Source of the DNA: Anaerolineales bacterium
GTDB taxonomy: Bacteria > Chloroflexota > Anaerolineae > Anaerolineales > UBA4823
Assembly (NCBI GenBank): GCA_026415275.1
Contig: JAOAHK010000110.1
Span: forward strand, 1 to 7,581
Direction: 5' to 3'
Length of the DNA: 7,581 nucleotides
Part shown: positions 1 to 6,222 of the stretch, piece after piece
How the letters are laid out: every line of letters starts with the position of its first letter
How positions within the stretch are numbered: the first letter of the stretch is position 1
Notes under the pieces: generated by a model
What the model saw: the letters and a program-made list of their open reading frames with translations, nothing else
Told to the model about the DNA's origin: nothing
The model's database searches: none
Program-made: the position numbers and the translations under genes

Positions 1-689
1 CCCTAGAGGAGTATGAACGGCTAGCTCTTAAATTGGCTCAGGACCCATCGTTGTTGGCAGGCATAAAAGCGCGTTTGTTAGCGAATAAGGAAACTTATCC
101 ATTGTTTGATACCAAAGGATTCTGTAGAAGTTTGGAAGAAGCTTACGCCGAAATGTATCGGCAATCTGGGTACGAGATTGGAATGATTGAAGTTGGGAGG
201 AAAAAAACAAAGAGTTTGGATTTAGGTTGCGGTTCACAACCACGAAATCCATTTCAAGCTGATGAGGTATTTGGTATAGACTTCAGAGAGGATTTAAAGT
301 CTCATAAGATTTGGTGTGTTGATTTGGCAGTTGAACCGATTCCTTTCGAAGATAATTTTTTTGATTACGTATCAGCGTATGATTTTTTAGAACACATTCC
401 TCGGGTAATCTATATACCAAAACGGCGCAATGCTTTCGTAGAATTGATGAATGAAATATATCGTGTATTGAAAAGGGGAGGGCTGTTCGTGTCGCTGACT
501 CCTTCCTACCCTCACGGCGCGTCTTTCCAAGACCCTACCCATGTCAATATTATCACTGAACAAACTTTCCCATTATACTTTGATAACACTAATCGGTGGG
601 CTTCTAGCTATGGGTTCAGGGGGTCATTTTTAATCAGAAGCCAAGAATGGCATGGTCCACACTTGCTAACGGTGATGCAGAAAGTCTGA
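1..689 (+). CDS. GT41 (SPINDLY/OGT-type) glycosyltransferase C-terminus fused to SAM-dependent methyltransferase (5' partial)
   Basis: The reading frame is open to the left edge (first full codon at 3), so the gene is 5'-truncated and the TTG at 33 is not a convincing start. The residues encoded at about 3-164 (LEEYERLALKLAQ, then LFDTKGF and LEEAYAEMY) match the typical C-terminal end of GT41 enzymes, the TPR-linked O-GlcNAc transferase-like family that glycosylates proteins in the cytoplasm. Without a stop the frame continues into a class I methyltransferase: the SAM-binding motif LDLGCGSQPRNPF is encoded near 216-254, followed by an acidic GIDFRED strand end, DYVSAYDFLEH, the helix EIYRVLKRGG and LFVSLTPSYPHG. 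The product is therefore probably a transferase-methyltransferase fusion, with most of the transferase lying outside the window. The methyl acceptor is unknown; a sugar hydroxyl is the natural guess. The next gene starts 24 bp downstream. The family tail and methyltransferase fold are clear; the substrates are not. Confidence 0.85.
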   Translation, partial: LEEYERLALKLAQDPSLLAGIKARLLANKETYPLFDTKGFCRSLEEAYAEMYRQSGYEIGMIEVGRKKTKSLDLGCGSQPRNPFQADEVFGIDFREDLKSHKIWCVDLAVEPIPFEDNFFDYVSAYDFLEHIPRVIYIPKRRNAFVELMNEIYRVLKRGGLFVSLTPSYPHGASFQDPTHVNIITEQTFPLYFDNTNRWASSYGFRGSFLIRSQEWHGPHLLTVMQKV

Positions 690-713
690 TTAGTAAATAG
701 GAGATCATTTTTT

Positions 714-1748
714 ATGTACAGCTCAGTTTATATTCATCTGCCTTCAGGGTATTTGTCCCATATTGGGATTAGCTTGCTGACGGGTTTTTCGGATATTGGG
801 TTAAAAGTGTTTAGTAATCTTAGCCGGTCTAGCGTACTGGGCAGTCCTTACGCTTCCTTTGATGCAATTCAGCCATTTTTTGAGTATGAAGTATTCCCTC
901 AGAAAGTAGATTTTTATGTTGTAGATGTTACTCAGGAGATTAGCCAAGAGGAAATCCGTAACATAAATAACCATATTTCTAATCGTAATGTAGCAATTTT
1001 GAATATGTCGGATTCTGCCAACTTAAGTTCTGGTCTTTTTTCTAAAAACTTTATCACTTTTTCAGCGCATTGTAACCGTTTTGCTAGGCATGGAGGGGAT
1101 ATTCGCCCTTTAGGTTTTGGCGTAATTCACTCTCTGGTAGAGGATTCAACCCGTTATAATTTAAACGAAAAAAAGATTAAAATAATTAATAATTTTAACC
1201 CCACATTTCATCAAAGCATTCGATCCAGCTTAGAATTGACTCTTCTTGAAAAGCTTTCTATGTATTTTGAAATCGATAGAGAGCATGTCTATGGAAGAAG
1301 ATATTTCGAGAAATTGGCTAGAACAGTTGCAGTTTTAGCCTACTGCGGTGAATACTATGAAGACGTTCGGCGACACGAGTATACGAATGAGCTCATCAAA
1401 GATAGGCCTGAATTTAATTTCGAACATTTTGAATGTAAAGTTGCCATCTTTAGATGGGATAGCTTCCGTTTCTGGGAAGCAGCACTGTTTGCGTGCGCTC
1501 CGATTCAGCTTAATTTCCACAAATACGGTATGGAGCTGCCCGTGCTTCCTATCCCGTGGACGCACTATATTCCAATAGATCTAGCGGAAGTATCTGATCT
1601 ACCAGATAAAATAATGCAAATCTTGCGATCTGATCCACTGGCGTTGCACAAGATTGGGAAGAATGCTCGAGAGTGGGTCTTAGCAAACTACACTCCCTCT
1701 GCTGTGGCAAAGCACTTTATCAGTGAGCTCGTCGAAACTTGGAGTTAA
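714..1748 (+). CDS. Uncharacterised protein with glycosyltransferase-like C-terminal region
   Basis: This 344-residue protein belongs to no family I can name. The ATG at 714 is preceded by AGGAG (699-703) at 10 nt, so the start is well supported. There is no signal peptide and no obvious membrane helix, which suggests a cytoplasmic enzyme. The N-terminal half contains a short strand ending in VDFYVVDVT (about 65-73). The C-terminal part, about 246-333, reads like the donor-binding half of a GT-B or exostosin-type glycosyltransferase: FRWDSFRFWEAALFACAPIQ (246-265), then PWTHYIPIDL (281-290), then a tail of the form LPDKIMQIL, GKNAREWVLANY. In such families this pattern (arrangement R-F/W-E-A, a short loop, P-I, then a 'period, index, extend' tail) surrounds the nucleotide-sugar site. 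It lies between the GT41-methyltransferase gene and a second protein of similar C-terminal layout, so a sugar-transfer role is inferred. No catalytic residue can be assigned. Confidence 0.72.
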   Translation: MYSSVYIHLPSGYLSHIGISLLTGFSDIGLKVFSNLSRSSVLGSPYASFDAIQPFFEYEVFPQKVDFYVVDVTQEISQEEIRNINNHISNRNVAILNMSDSANLSSGLFSKNFITFSAHCNRFARHGGDIRPLGFGVIHSLVEDSTRYNLNEKKIKIINNFNPTFHQSIRSSLELTLLEKLSMYFEIDREHVYGRRYFEKLARTVAVLAYCGEYYEDVRRHEYTNELIKDRPEFNFEHFECKVAIFRWDSFRFWEAALFACAPIQLNFHKYGMELPVLPIPWTHYIPIDLAEVSDLPDKIMQILRSDPLALHKIGKNAREWVLANYTPSAVAKHFISELVETWS

Positions 1749-1750
1749 GC

Positions 1751-1755
1751 AGGAG
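1751..1755 (+). promoter_or_regulatory. Ribosome binding site that decides the start of the 1767 gene
   Basis: AGGAG lies 2 nt after the stop codon of the preceding gene. Its last base is the first base of the upstream GTG candidate (1755), so it cannot serve that codon. It sits 11 nt before ATG 1767 and 5 nt before TTG 1761, which moves the start four codons, or two, downstream of the longest frame. Confidence 0.6.
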
Positions 1756-1766
1756 TGAGCTTGTGT

Positions 1767-2873
1767 ATGAGCAGTATAAGTGACGTTCACCAGATGATAG
1801 AGCGGTTGTCCAACCTTAATAAGGAAGTCTATAGCATTTTACAGGATCCGATTTTTGATTCGTTGGCGTTTACGAAAGTACAGGGACTCCTAGATAAGCT
1901 GCAAGGTAATGATTTTACTAGAATAAGGAGTGTATTTTTGGGGGAACATCTTAGAAAATCGATGCCGATCAATTTAGAAAGAGAATATTTTTACCTCTCT
2001 GAAGATTTTTTGAATTCACTTCCAAGAGTGCCAAAAAATAGTGTCTTTTTGCTTACTAACAATGACATAGGTTCATCCTTACCAAAGTACATAGATTTTT
2101 ACAATAGTAATCCAGGAATTCTATTCATTATATGGGATTGGGATTCCCAGCATTGGATTGCGATGAGTAGTATGTTAGCGGTTTATTCTGATTTCTACAT
2201 CGCAGCAGGATCTGAGAACGCGTTTCTTTTATCTCATTTTAATCCGAATGTAATTGGGCCGGTATTCTGCGCTGTCCATCAATGGACGAGACGCTTTATA
2301 GTGGACAATATAGATTGCATCTTAGGAAGTCGTTCAGATTCCCCTTTAGGAAAACACGTATATTACAGCGCATATCCAAAAAGGAATAGGGTGATTGCCT
2401 CAGTTGCAGTCCATTATCCTGATGTAGGGTTTTCAGATAATCAGTATAAATCAAAGTCAGATATAGATAACTTGAGAGAGTGGGCTAGTTACAAAGTTCA
2501 TTGGATCAGTCCAGTTTTGTCGGGGGTTCCAATTCGGGTGTACAATTCTTTAATTACTGGGGGGATACCTTTATTGCCAAGTTTCACTAGAAATATGCCA
2601 GAGGTGGAAATATTAGGCAAGTATCCATTGTACTATGGAGTTGAAGATCTTCTTAATCCTAAAAAAATTGTAAATGACGCAGTTAATAGGTTTGATTTAG
2701 GAGGAGAAAGTGGATTGATTGAAAGGGTTTCTTGCGCAATTGAAAAACATCATGTAGATGGCCGGTGGGAGTTGATATTGTCGGAAGTAGAAAAGCAAAT
2801 CGATAAAATTAATAGGTCTGATAGAGGTTTTCAGTCCGGTTATTTAGGAATAAGGCCATTTTTAAACAATTAA
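1767..2873 (+). CDS. Uncharacterised protein, possible glycosyltransferase
   Basis: The frame can be opened at GTG 1755, but that codon overlaps the only Shine-Dalgarno-like AGGAG (1751-1755). I therefore prefer ATG 1767 (368 residues), 11 nt after that site; TTG 1761 is also possible. The gene follows its upstream neighbour closely and is probably co-transcribed with it. I do not recognise the family. Visible features are a tryptophan-rich strand FIIWDWDSQHW (about 120-130 from the chosen start), SDFYIAAGSEN just after it, and a C-terminal segment PIRVYNSLITGGIPLLPSF (about 255-273). That last segment has the same layout as the previous gene's R-F-W-E-A...P-I region and as exostosin or GT-B enzymes, where it lines the donor site. 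No signal peptide or membrane helix is seen. Base composition is very AT-rich (about 32% GC in one counted line). Glycosyltransferase is an inference from this motif and the neighbours. Confidence 0.7.
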   Translation: MSSISDVHQMIERLSNLNKEVYSILQDPIFDSLAFTKVQGLLDKLQGNDFTRIRSVFLGEHLRKSMPINLEREYFYLSEDFLNSLPRVPKNSVFLLTNNDIGSSLPKYIDFYNSNPGILFIIWDWDSQHWIAMSSMLAVYSDFYIAAGSENAFLLSHFNPNVIGPVFCAVHQWTRRFIVDNIDCILGSRSDSPLGKHVYYSAYPKRNRVIASVAVHYPDVGFSDNQYKSKSDIDNLREWASYKVHWISPVLSGVPIRVYNSLITGGIPLLPSFTRNMPEVEILGKYPLYYGVEDLLNPKKIVNDAVNRFDLGGESGLIERVSCAIEKHHVDGRWELILSEVEKQIDKINRSDRGFQSGYLGIRPFLNN

Positions 2874-2901
2874 ATTTTATAGTTTCCTTATGCTTTGGAG
2901 T

Positions 2902-2954
2902 GACTAAAAACAGGGACAGCTACTTGAGTGACTGTTGCCCCTGCTAAATTAGTC
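2902..2954. repeat. Imperfect inverted repeat (hairpin) in the 108-bp gap before the ketoisomerase gene
   Basis: Three paired blocks nest inside each other: GACTAA (2902-2907) with TTAGTC (2949-2954), CAGGG (2911-2915) with CCCTG (2939-2943), and ACAG (2916-2919) with CTGT (2932-2935). They leave a 12-nt loop and small asymmetric bulges. An 8-bp direct repeat GAGTGACT (2898-2905 and 2926-2933) overlaps the structure. No T-run follows on the + strand, so it is not a canonical intrinsic terminator. It may be an mRNA processing or stability element, an attenuator-like structure, or a leftover of cassette assembly. The rest of the gap, 2874-2981, shows only the ribosome binding site of the next gene. 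Confidence 0.5.
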
Positions 2955-2981
2955 GAGCACTTGGATTAGTTAGGAGTAGCG

Positions 2982-3395
2982 ATGGGGATACAAAATTGTC
3001 ATTTTATTGACTTGCCAAGGATTCAGGATCCAAGGGGTAACCTTACTTTTATCGAGAGTGAACGCCATATTCCTTTTGAAATTAAGCGGGTTTATTACCT
3101 TTACGATGTTCCGGGTGGAGCAGAGCGCGGCGGTCATGCTCATAAAAATCTAAGTCAATTGATCGTAGCGATGTCTGGCAGTTTTGATGTCGTCCTGGAT
3201 GATGGTCATCATAGGCATCGATTTCATCTTAATCGTTCTTATTATGGCCTGTATATTTGTCCAATGATTTGGCGTCAATTAGATAATTTTTCGTCCGGAT
3301 CAGTGTGTATGGTACTGGCATCTAATTACTATGAAGAAGATGATTATTACCGAGACTATCGAGAATATCAAAAGGCATTAGGTCTTATTAGATAA
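2982..3395 (+). CDS. dTDP-4-oxo-6-deoxyglucose 3,4-ketoisomerase (FdtA/QdtA family, cupin)
   Basis: This 137-residue protein is full length for the WxcM-like/FdtA family of small cupins. These move the keto group of dTDP-4-keto-6-deoxyglucose from C4 to C3, giving the 3-keto sugar that a PLP enzyme then aminates. Family marks are DPRGNLTFIE (16-25), RVYYLYDVPGG (36-46), the active-site segment RGGHAHK with His52 and His54, the cupin strand SGSFDVVLDDG, and the C-terminal pattern WRQLDNFSSGSVCMVLAS followed by an acidic-aromatic YYEEDDYYRDY. The two histidines correspond to the catalytic pair described in FdtA. AGGAG (2972-2976) lies 5 nt before ATG 2982. The aminotransferase partner follows 24 bp later. 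Whether it makes the galacto (FdtA, towards Fuc3N) or gluco (QdtA, towards Qui3N) isomer cannot be read from these motifs, so no symbol is given. Confidence 0.93.
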   Translation: MGIQNCHFIDLPRIQDPRGNLTFIESERHIPFEIKRVYYLYDVPGGAERGGHAHKNLSQLIVAMSGSFDVVLDDGHHRHRFHLNRSYYGLYICPMIWRQLDNFSSGSVCMVLASNYYEEDDYYRDYREYQKALGLIR

Positions 3396-3419
3396 GGTGG
3401 ATTATCATTATTTTTAAAT

Positions 3420-4520
3420 ATGATAAATGTTCCTTTCCTTGATGTTCAAAGAACTTACCTTGAATTAAGCAACAAAATTGACGAAGCGATTCGCAGAGTT
3501 CTGCGTTCAGGTAGATATATTCTTGGACCGGAAGTCGAAGCTTTTGAACATGAGTTTGCAAGTTACTGTGGGGTATCCTACTGCGTGGGGGTAGGAAACG
3601 GTTTAGAAGCGTTGCATCTTGTTTTGCTTTCTTATGGCATTGGGGTTGGCGATGAGGTAATTGTCCCCGCTAACACTTATATCGCTACTTGGTTGGCAGT
3701 TAGCTATTCAGGTGCTGTTCCTGTTCCGGTGGAGCCAGACGAACGTACTTACAATATTGATCCAGGACGTATTGAGGCAGCAATTACTCACCGCACTCGT
3801 GCTATAGTGCCGGTTCATTTATATGGGCAGCCTGCGGATATGGATCCAATAAATGCGATTGCTGCTCGCTATGGGTTGAAGGTGATTGAAGACGCAGCGC
3901 AAGCCCATGGAGCCCGTTACCGAGGCCAGTTGGTTGGGGGATTGGGTGATGCGGCAGGATTTAGCTTCTATCCGACTAAGAATTTAGGTGGGTTAGGTGA
4001 TGGAGGAGCGGTGGTGACAAATGACAAGGAGGTAGCCGATCGAGTACGGCTACTGCGTAATTATGGATCACAGATTAAATATCGCCATGATGTTAAGGGT
4101 TTTAATTCACGCTTGGATGAGCTACAAGCAGCAGTTCTTAGGGTAAAGCTTCTCTACCTAGATGATTGGAATGATCGCCGTAGAAAAATAGCTGAGCGAT
4201 ATGTCAAAGGTCTCGATGGGGTTAAAGAAGTGGTTTTACCCTGGGTACCGGAGTGGTCAAATCCTGTATGGCACCTTTTTGTGATACGACATCCTCAGCG
4301 CGATGTTTTCAGAGAGCATCTATCCAGTTTTGGTATTGAAACAATGATACATTATCCTATTCCCCCACACAAACAAAAGGCGTATTCGGATCTCTTTTCC
4401 TCCGAAGAAGATTTCTCAATATCGTCGCGCCTTTCTAAGGAAATTTTGAGCTTACCTATTGGACCCCAATTAGAAGATTGCTCAGTGGACGTAGTGATTG
4501 ATCGGATCAAATCATTTTGA
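3420..4520 (+). CDS. dTDP-3-amino-3,6-dideoxyhexose transaminase (FdtB/QdtB-like, DegT/DnrJ/EryC1/StrS family)
   Basis: This 366-residue PLP enzyme has the usual family length. It should transfer an amino group, normally from glutamate, to C3 of the dTDP-3-keto-6-deoxyhexose made by the preceding ketoisomerase, giving dTDP-Fuc3N or dTDP-Qui3N. Visible marks are PFLDVQRTY near the N-terminus, [14 protein letters not shown] (30-43), [10 protein letters not shown] (57-64, phosphate-binding side), VPANTYIAT (82-90), EDAAQAHGA with Asp158 for the PLP pyridine nitrogen, and [15 protein letters not shown] with the Schiff-base Lys187. The C-terminal [18 protein letters not shown] is also typical. Pairing with an FdtA/QdtA gene favours a 3-amination role over the 4-amination seen in ArnB-like relatives. 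The ATG at 3420 has no close Shine-Dalgarno: AAGGTGG at 3394-3400 is 19 nt away. No other in-frame start exists nearby, so translation may depend on coupling to the upstream gene. Confidence 0.92.
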   Translation: MINVPFLDVQRTYLELSNKIDEAIRRVLRSGRYILGPEVEAFEHEFASYCGVSYCVGVGNGLEALHLVLLSYGIGVGDEVIVPANTYIATWLAVSYSGAVPVPVEPDERTYNIDPGRIEAAITHRTRAIVPVHLYGQPADMDPINAIAARYGLKVIEDAAQAHGARYRGQLVGGLGDAAGFSFYPTKNLGGLGDGGAVVTNDKEVADRVRLLRNYGSQIKYRHDVKGFNSRLDELQAAVLRVKLLYLDDWNDRRRKIAERYVKGLDGVKEVVLPWVPEWSNPVWHLFVIRHPQRDVFREHLSSFGIETMIHYPIPPHKQKAYSDLFSSEEDFSISSRLSKEILSLPIGPQLEDCSVDVVIDRIKSF

Positions 4521-4522
4521 AT

Positions 4523-5263
4523 ATGAAAAAAAAATCTGTCATTGTTATACCGGTTTATAGAAATTCACTGACCGAGCTCGAACGTTATTCTCTAAATTAT
4601 TCTTTGGAGGTTTTAAAAGGAAAAGAGATATTCTTTATTGGTCCTAAAAATATTGATAGAGATTTTATAAAGAGTTATAATATTCAGTTTTTCCCATTTG
4701 ATTCTTCGTGGTTTTCCTCCATTTCCGGATACAATCGTTTGCTGCTTAGTAAGCAATTCTATGAGAATTGGATTGGCTTTGACTTCGTACTAGTTCTCCA
4801 AACAGACGCCATTGTTTTGCGTGATGATCTTGATTTTTGGTGTGAACAACCCTTTGATTACATAGGGGCTCCTTGGCCCGAAGGTTATGAGCTTTTTGTT
4901 AATTTAGGCCGATTCGATGGTCAAAAAGGGAAAAGAGTTAGGGCAACTGTGGGAAATGGGGGGCTTAGCCTACGCAGGGTAAAAAAGTGCATCGCGTTAT
5001 TAGAAGAGTTTCCGGAAGCTGTTTGGGTGTTTCACCAAACTGGATCTAGTGAAGATCTTTTCTTTTCAGTGATGGGAGAGTTGTCTAACGATTTCATCAT
5101 TCCTAACGAAATCACTGCATCACGCTTTTCTCTTGAACTGAATCCTTCCTACTATTACGCAGTTAATGGAAATTCCTTACCGATGGGAGGGCATGCTTGG
5201 TGGAAGTACGAGCCAGAATTTTGGTATCCTTATCTTCGAAAACCACTTCCCTTTAAAATATGA
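4523..5263 (+). CDS. DUF5672 family protein, probable GT-A type glycosyltransferase
   Basis: The product has 246 residues from ATG 4523, 2 nt after the aminotransferase stop. A TTG at 4517 would overlap that stop and add two residues but has no advantage. DUF5672 marks are VIVIPVYRN (6-14), [16 protein letters not shown] (68-83), the acidic [12 protein letters not shown] (91-102), [11 protein letters not shown] (111-121), VGNGGLSLR (143-151), SSEDLFFS (175-182) and a final [17 protein letters not shown]. The QTD segment sits where GT-A enzymes keep their metal- and nucleotide-binding DxD, and GNGGLSLR resembles the acceptor loop of such enzymes. The fold and transfer activity are inference; the family has no assigned reaction that I know of. 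Immediate adjacency to the amino-sugar genes suggests it could use their product as donor. Nine A residues follow the ATG directly. No Shine-Dalgarno is visible, so coupling with the upstream gene is likely. The 3' end overlaps the convergent decarboxylase gene by 34 bp. Confidence 0.85.
   Translation: MKKKSVIVIPVYRNSLTELERYSLNYSLEVLKGKEIFFIGPKNIDRDFIKSYNIQFFPFDSSWFSSISGYNRLLLSKQFYENWIGFDFVLVLQTDAIVLRDDLDFWCEQPFDYIGAPWPEGYELFVNLGRFDGQKGKRVRATVGNGGLSLRRVKKCIALLEEFPEAVWVFHQTGSSEDLFFSVMGELSNDFIIPNEITASRFSLELNPSYYYAVNGNSLPMGGHAWWKYEPEFWYPYLRKPLPFKI
4526..4534 (+). repeat. A9 homopolymer directly after the start codon of the DUF5672 gene
   Basis: Nine consecutive A residues encode Lys2-Lys4 immediately after ATG 4523. 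Tracts of this length can slip during replication or transcription, and a one-base change would destroy the frame at the very start of the protein. It is also a common place for sequencing error. Confidence 0.5.
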
Positions 5264-6183
5264 CGGAAATAACTCACGGTTTCCTTCAGTCCATCCTCAA
5301 GCGGAATTTGAGGGAGCCATCCCAGGTGTTGTTTAGCCAGTGCAATGTCCGGCTTCCTGCGTTGCGGGTCGTCTTGAGGTGAAGGTTGGAAAATAATTTG
5401 AGACTTGGATCCCGTGACGGAAAGAACCTTTTCAGCCAATTCCATCATAGAAAGTTCTTCAGTATTGCCCAGGTTAACTGGGCCGGTAAATTCCTTCGGG
5501 GAGTCCATCATTCGCATAATTCCCTCAATCAGATCATCTACGTAGCAGAAACTGCGTGTTTGCGTGCCGTCGCCGTATAAGGTAATCGGCTCACCTTTGA
5601 GCGCCTGAACAATAAAATTGCTTACCACCCTTCCATCATTCAGATGCATGCGTGGTCCGTAAGTGTTGAAAATGCGTACTACTTTAATTTCTAGGCGATG
5701 CTGTCGCCAATAATCGAAAAATAAAGTTTCTGCGCACCGTTTGCCTTCGTCATAGCAAGCCCTAATGCCAATAGGATTAACCCGTCCCCAGTAATTTTCT
5801 GTTTGGGGATGTACCTCAGGGTCGCCATATACTTCGCTGGTAGACGCCTGGAGAATGCGTGCTTTTACCCTTTTGGCGAGTCCTAACATATTAATAGCGC
5901 CGTGTACACTAGTTTTGGTTGTTTGTACTGGATCATGCTGATAATGAATTGGGCTGGCTGGGCACGCGAGATTGAAAATCTGGTCTACTTCAACGTAGAG
6001 TGGAAAGGTCACATCATGGCGCAGCAGTTCGAAATTAGGGTGGCGTAATAAATGCTGAATGTTTAACTTACTTCCAGTAAAAAAATTATCCACACAAAGT
6101 ACATCATACCCCTGTGCAATTAAACGATCACATAGGTGGCTTCCTAAGAAGCCTGCGCCTCCTGTAACTAATACCCTTCTCAT
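5230..6183 (-). CDS. UDP-glucuronate decarboxylase (UDP-xylose synthase)
   Basis: This extended short-chain dehydrogenase (317 residues from ATG 6183) converts UDP-glucuronate to UDP-xylose through an NAD-dependent 4-keto intermediate. The cytoplasmic enzyme is recognised by the N-terminal Rossmann motif [16 protein letters not shown] (6-21), [12 protein letters not shown], the UXS-specific [19 protein letters not shown] (70-88), [15 protein letters not shown] (113-127) with Thr115 and Glu117, the catalytic YDEGK (Tyr144, Lys148), [20 protein letters not shown] (171-190) and [10 protein letters not shown]. Position 140 is Ile where the family usually has Pro in NPIGPRxCYDEGK. The start is fixed by AGGAGA 7 nt upstream; a longer TTG start at 6204 would lie upstream of that site. 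The gene follows the HlyD gene by 39 bp on the same strand and is probably co-transcribed. UDP-glucose dehydrogenase, which makes the substrate, is not in the window. Its last 34 bp overlap the convergent DUF5672 gene. Confidence 0.95.
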   Translation of the reverse strand: MRRVLVTGGAGFLGSHLCDRLIAQGYDVLCVDNFFTGSKLNIQHLLRHPNFELLRHDVTFPLYVEVDQIFNLACPASPIHYQHDPVQTTKTSVHGAINMLGLAKRVKARILQASTSEVYGDPEVHPQTENYWGRVNPIGIRACYDEGKRCAETLFFDYWRQHRLEIKVVRIFNTYGPRMHLNDGRVVSNFIVQALKGEPITLYGDGTQTRSFCYVDDLIEGIMRMMDSPKEFTGPVNLGNTEELSMMELAEKVLSVTGSKSQIIFQPSPQDDPQRRKPDIALAKQHLGWLPQIPLEDGLKETVSYFRHILKGSGFRR

Positions 6184-6190
6184 TTCAATT

Positions 6191-6196
6191 TCTCCT
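6191..6196 (-). promoter_or_regulatory. Ribosome binding site of the UDP-xylose synthase gene
   Basis: The - strand reads AGGAGA here, 7 nt before ATG 6183. It lies inside the longer TTG-initiated frame (6204), which argues that the ATG is the real start and that the first seven residues of the longer frame are not made. Confidence 0.8.
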
Positions 6197-6222
6197 ATTG
6201 GCAATCGATAACTCTGATTGTA

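Noticed and set aside
33..35. TTG as the start codon of the methyltransferase gene
   Set aside because: The frame is open further upstream and encodes recognisable GT41 sequence, with no Shine-Dalgarno before the TTG; it is an internal Leu codon.
1335..1578. Two open frames of 76 codons, one on each strand, inside the 714-1748 gene
   Set aside because: Both are short, lack recognisable motifs and overlap a gene with a good ribosome binding site; they are shadow frames.
2895..2952. Promoter upstream of the ketoisomerase gene
   Set aside because: TTGGAG and TTGAGT could be weak -35 boxes, but no TATAAT-like -10 sits at a proper distance; support is too weak to call a promoter.
2902..2954. Intrinsic terminator
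   Set aside because: The hairpin has bulges and a 12-nt loop and is followed by mixed sequence rather than a T-run on the + strand.
5386..5580. Open frame of 64 codons on the + strand inside the UDP-xylose synthase gene
   Set aside because: It is antisense to a highly conserved enzyme and shows no features of its own.
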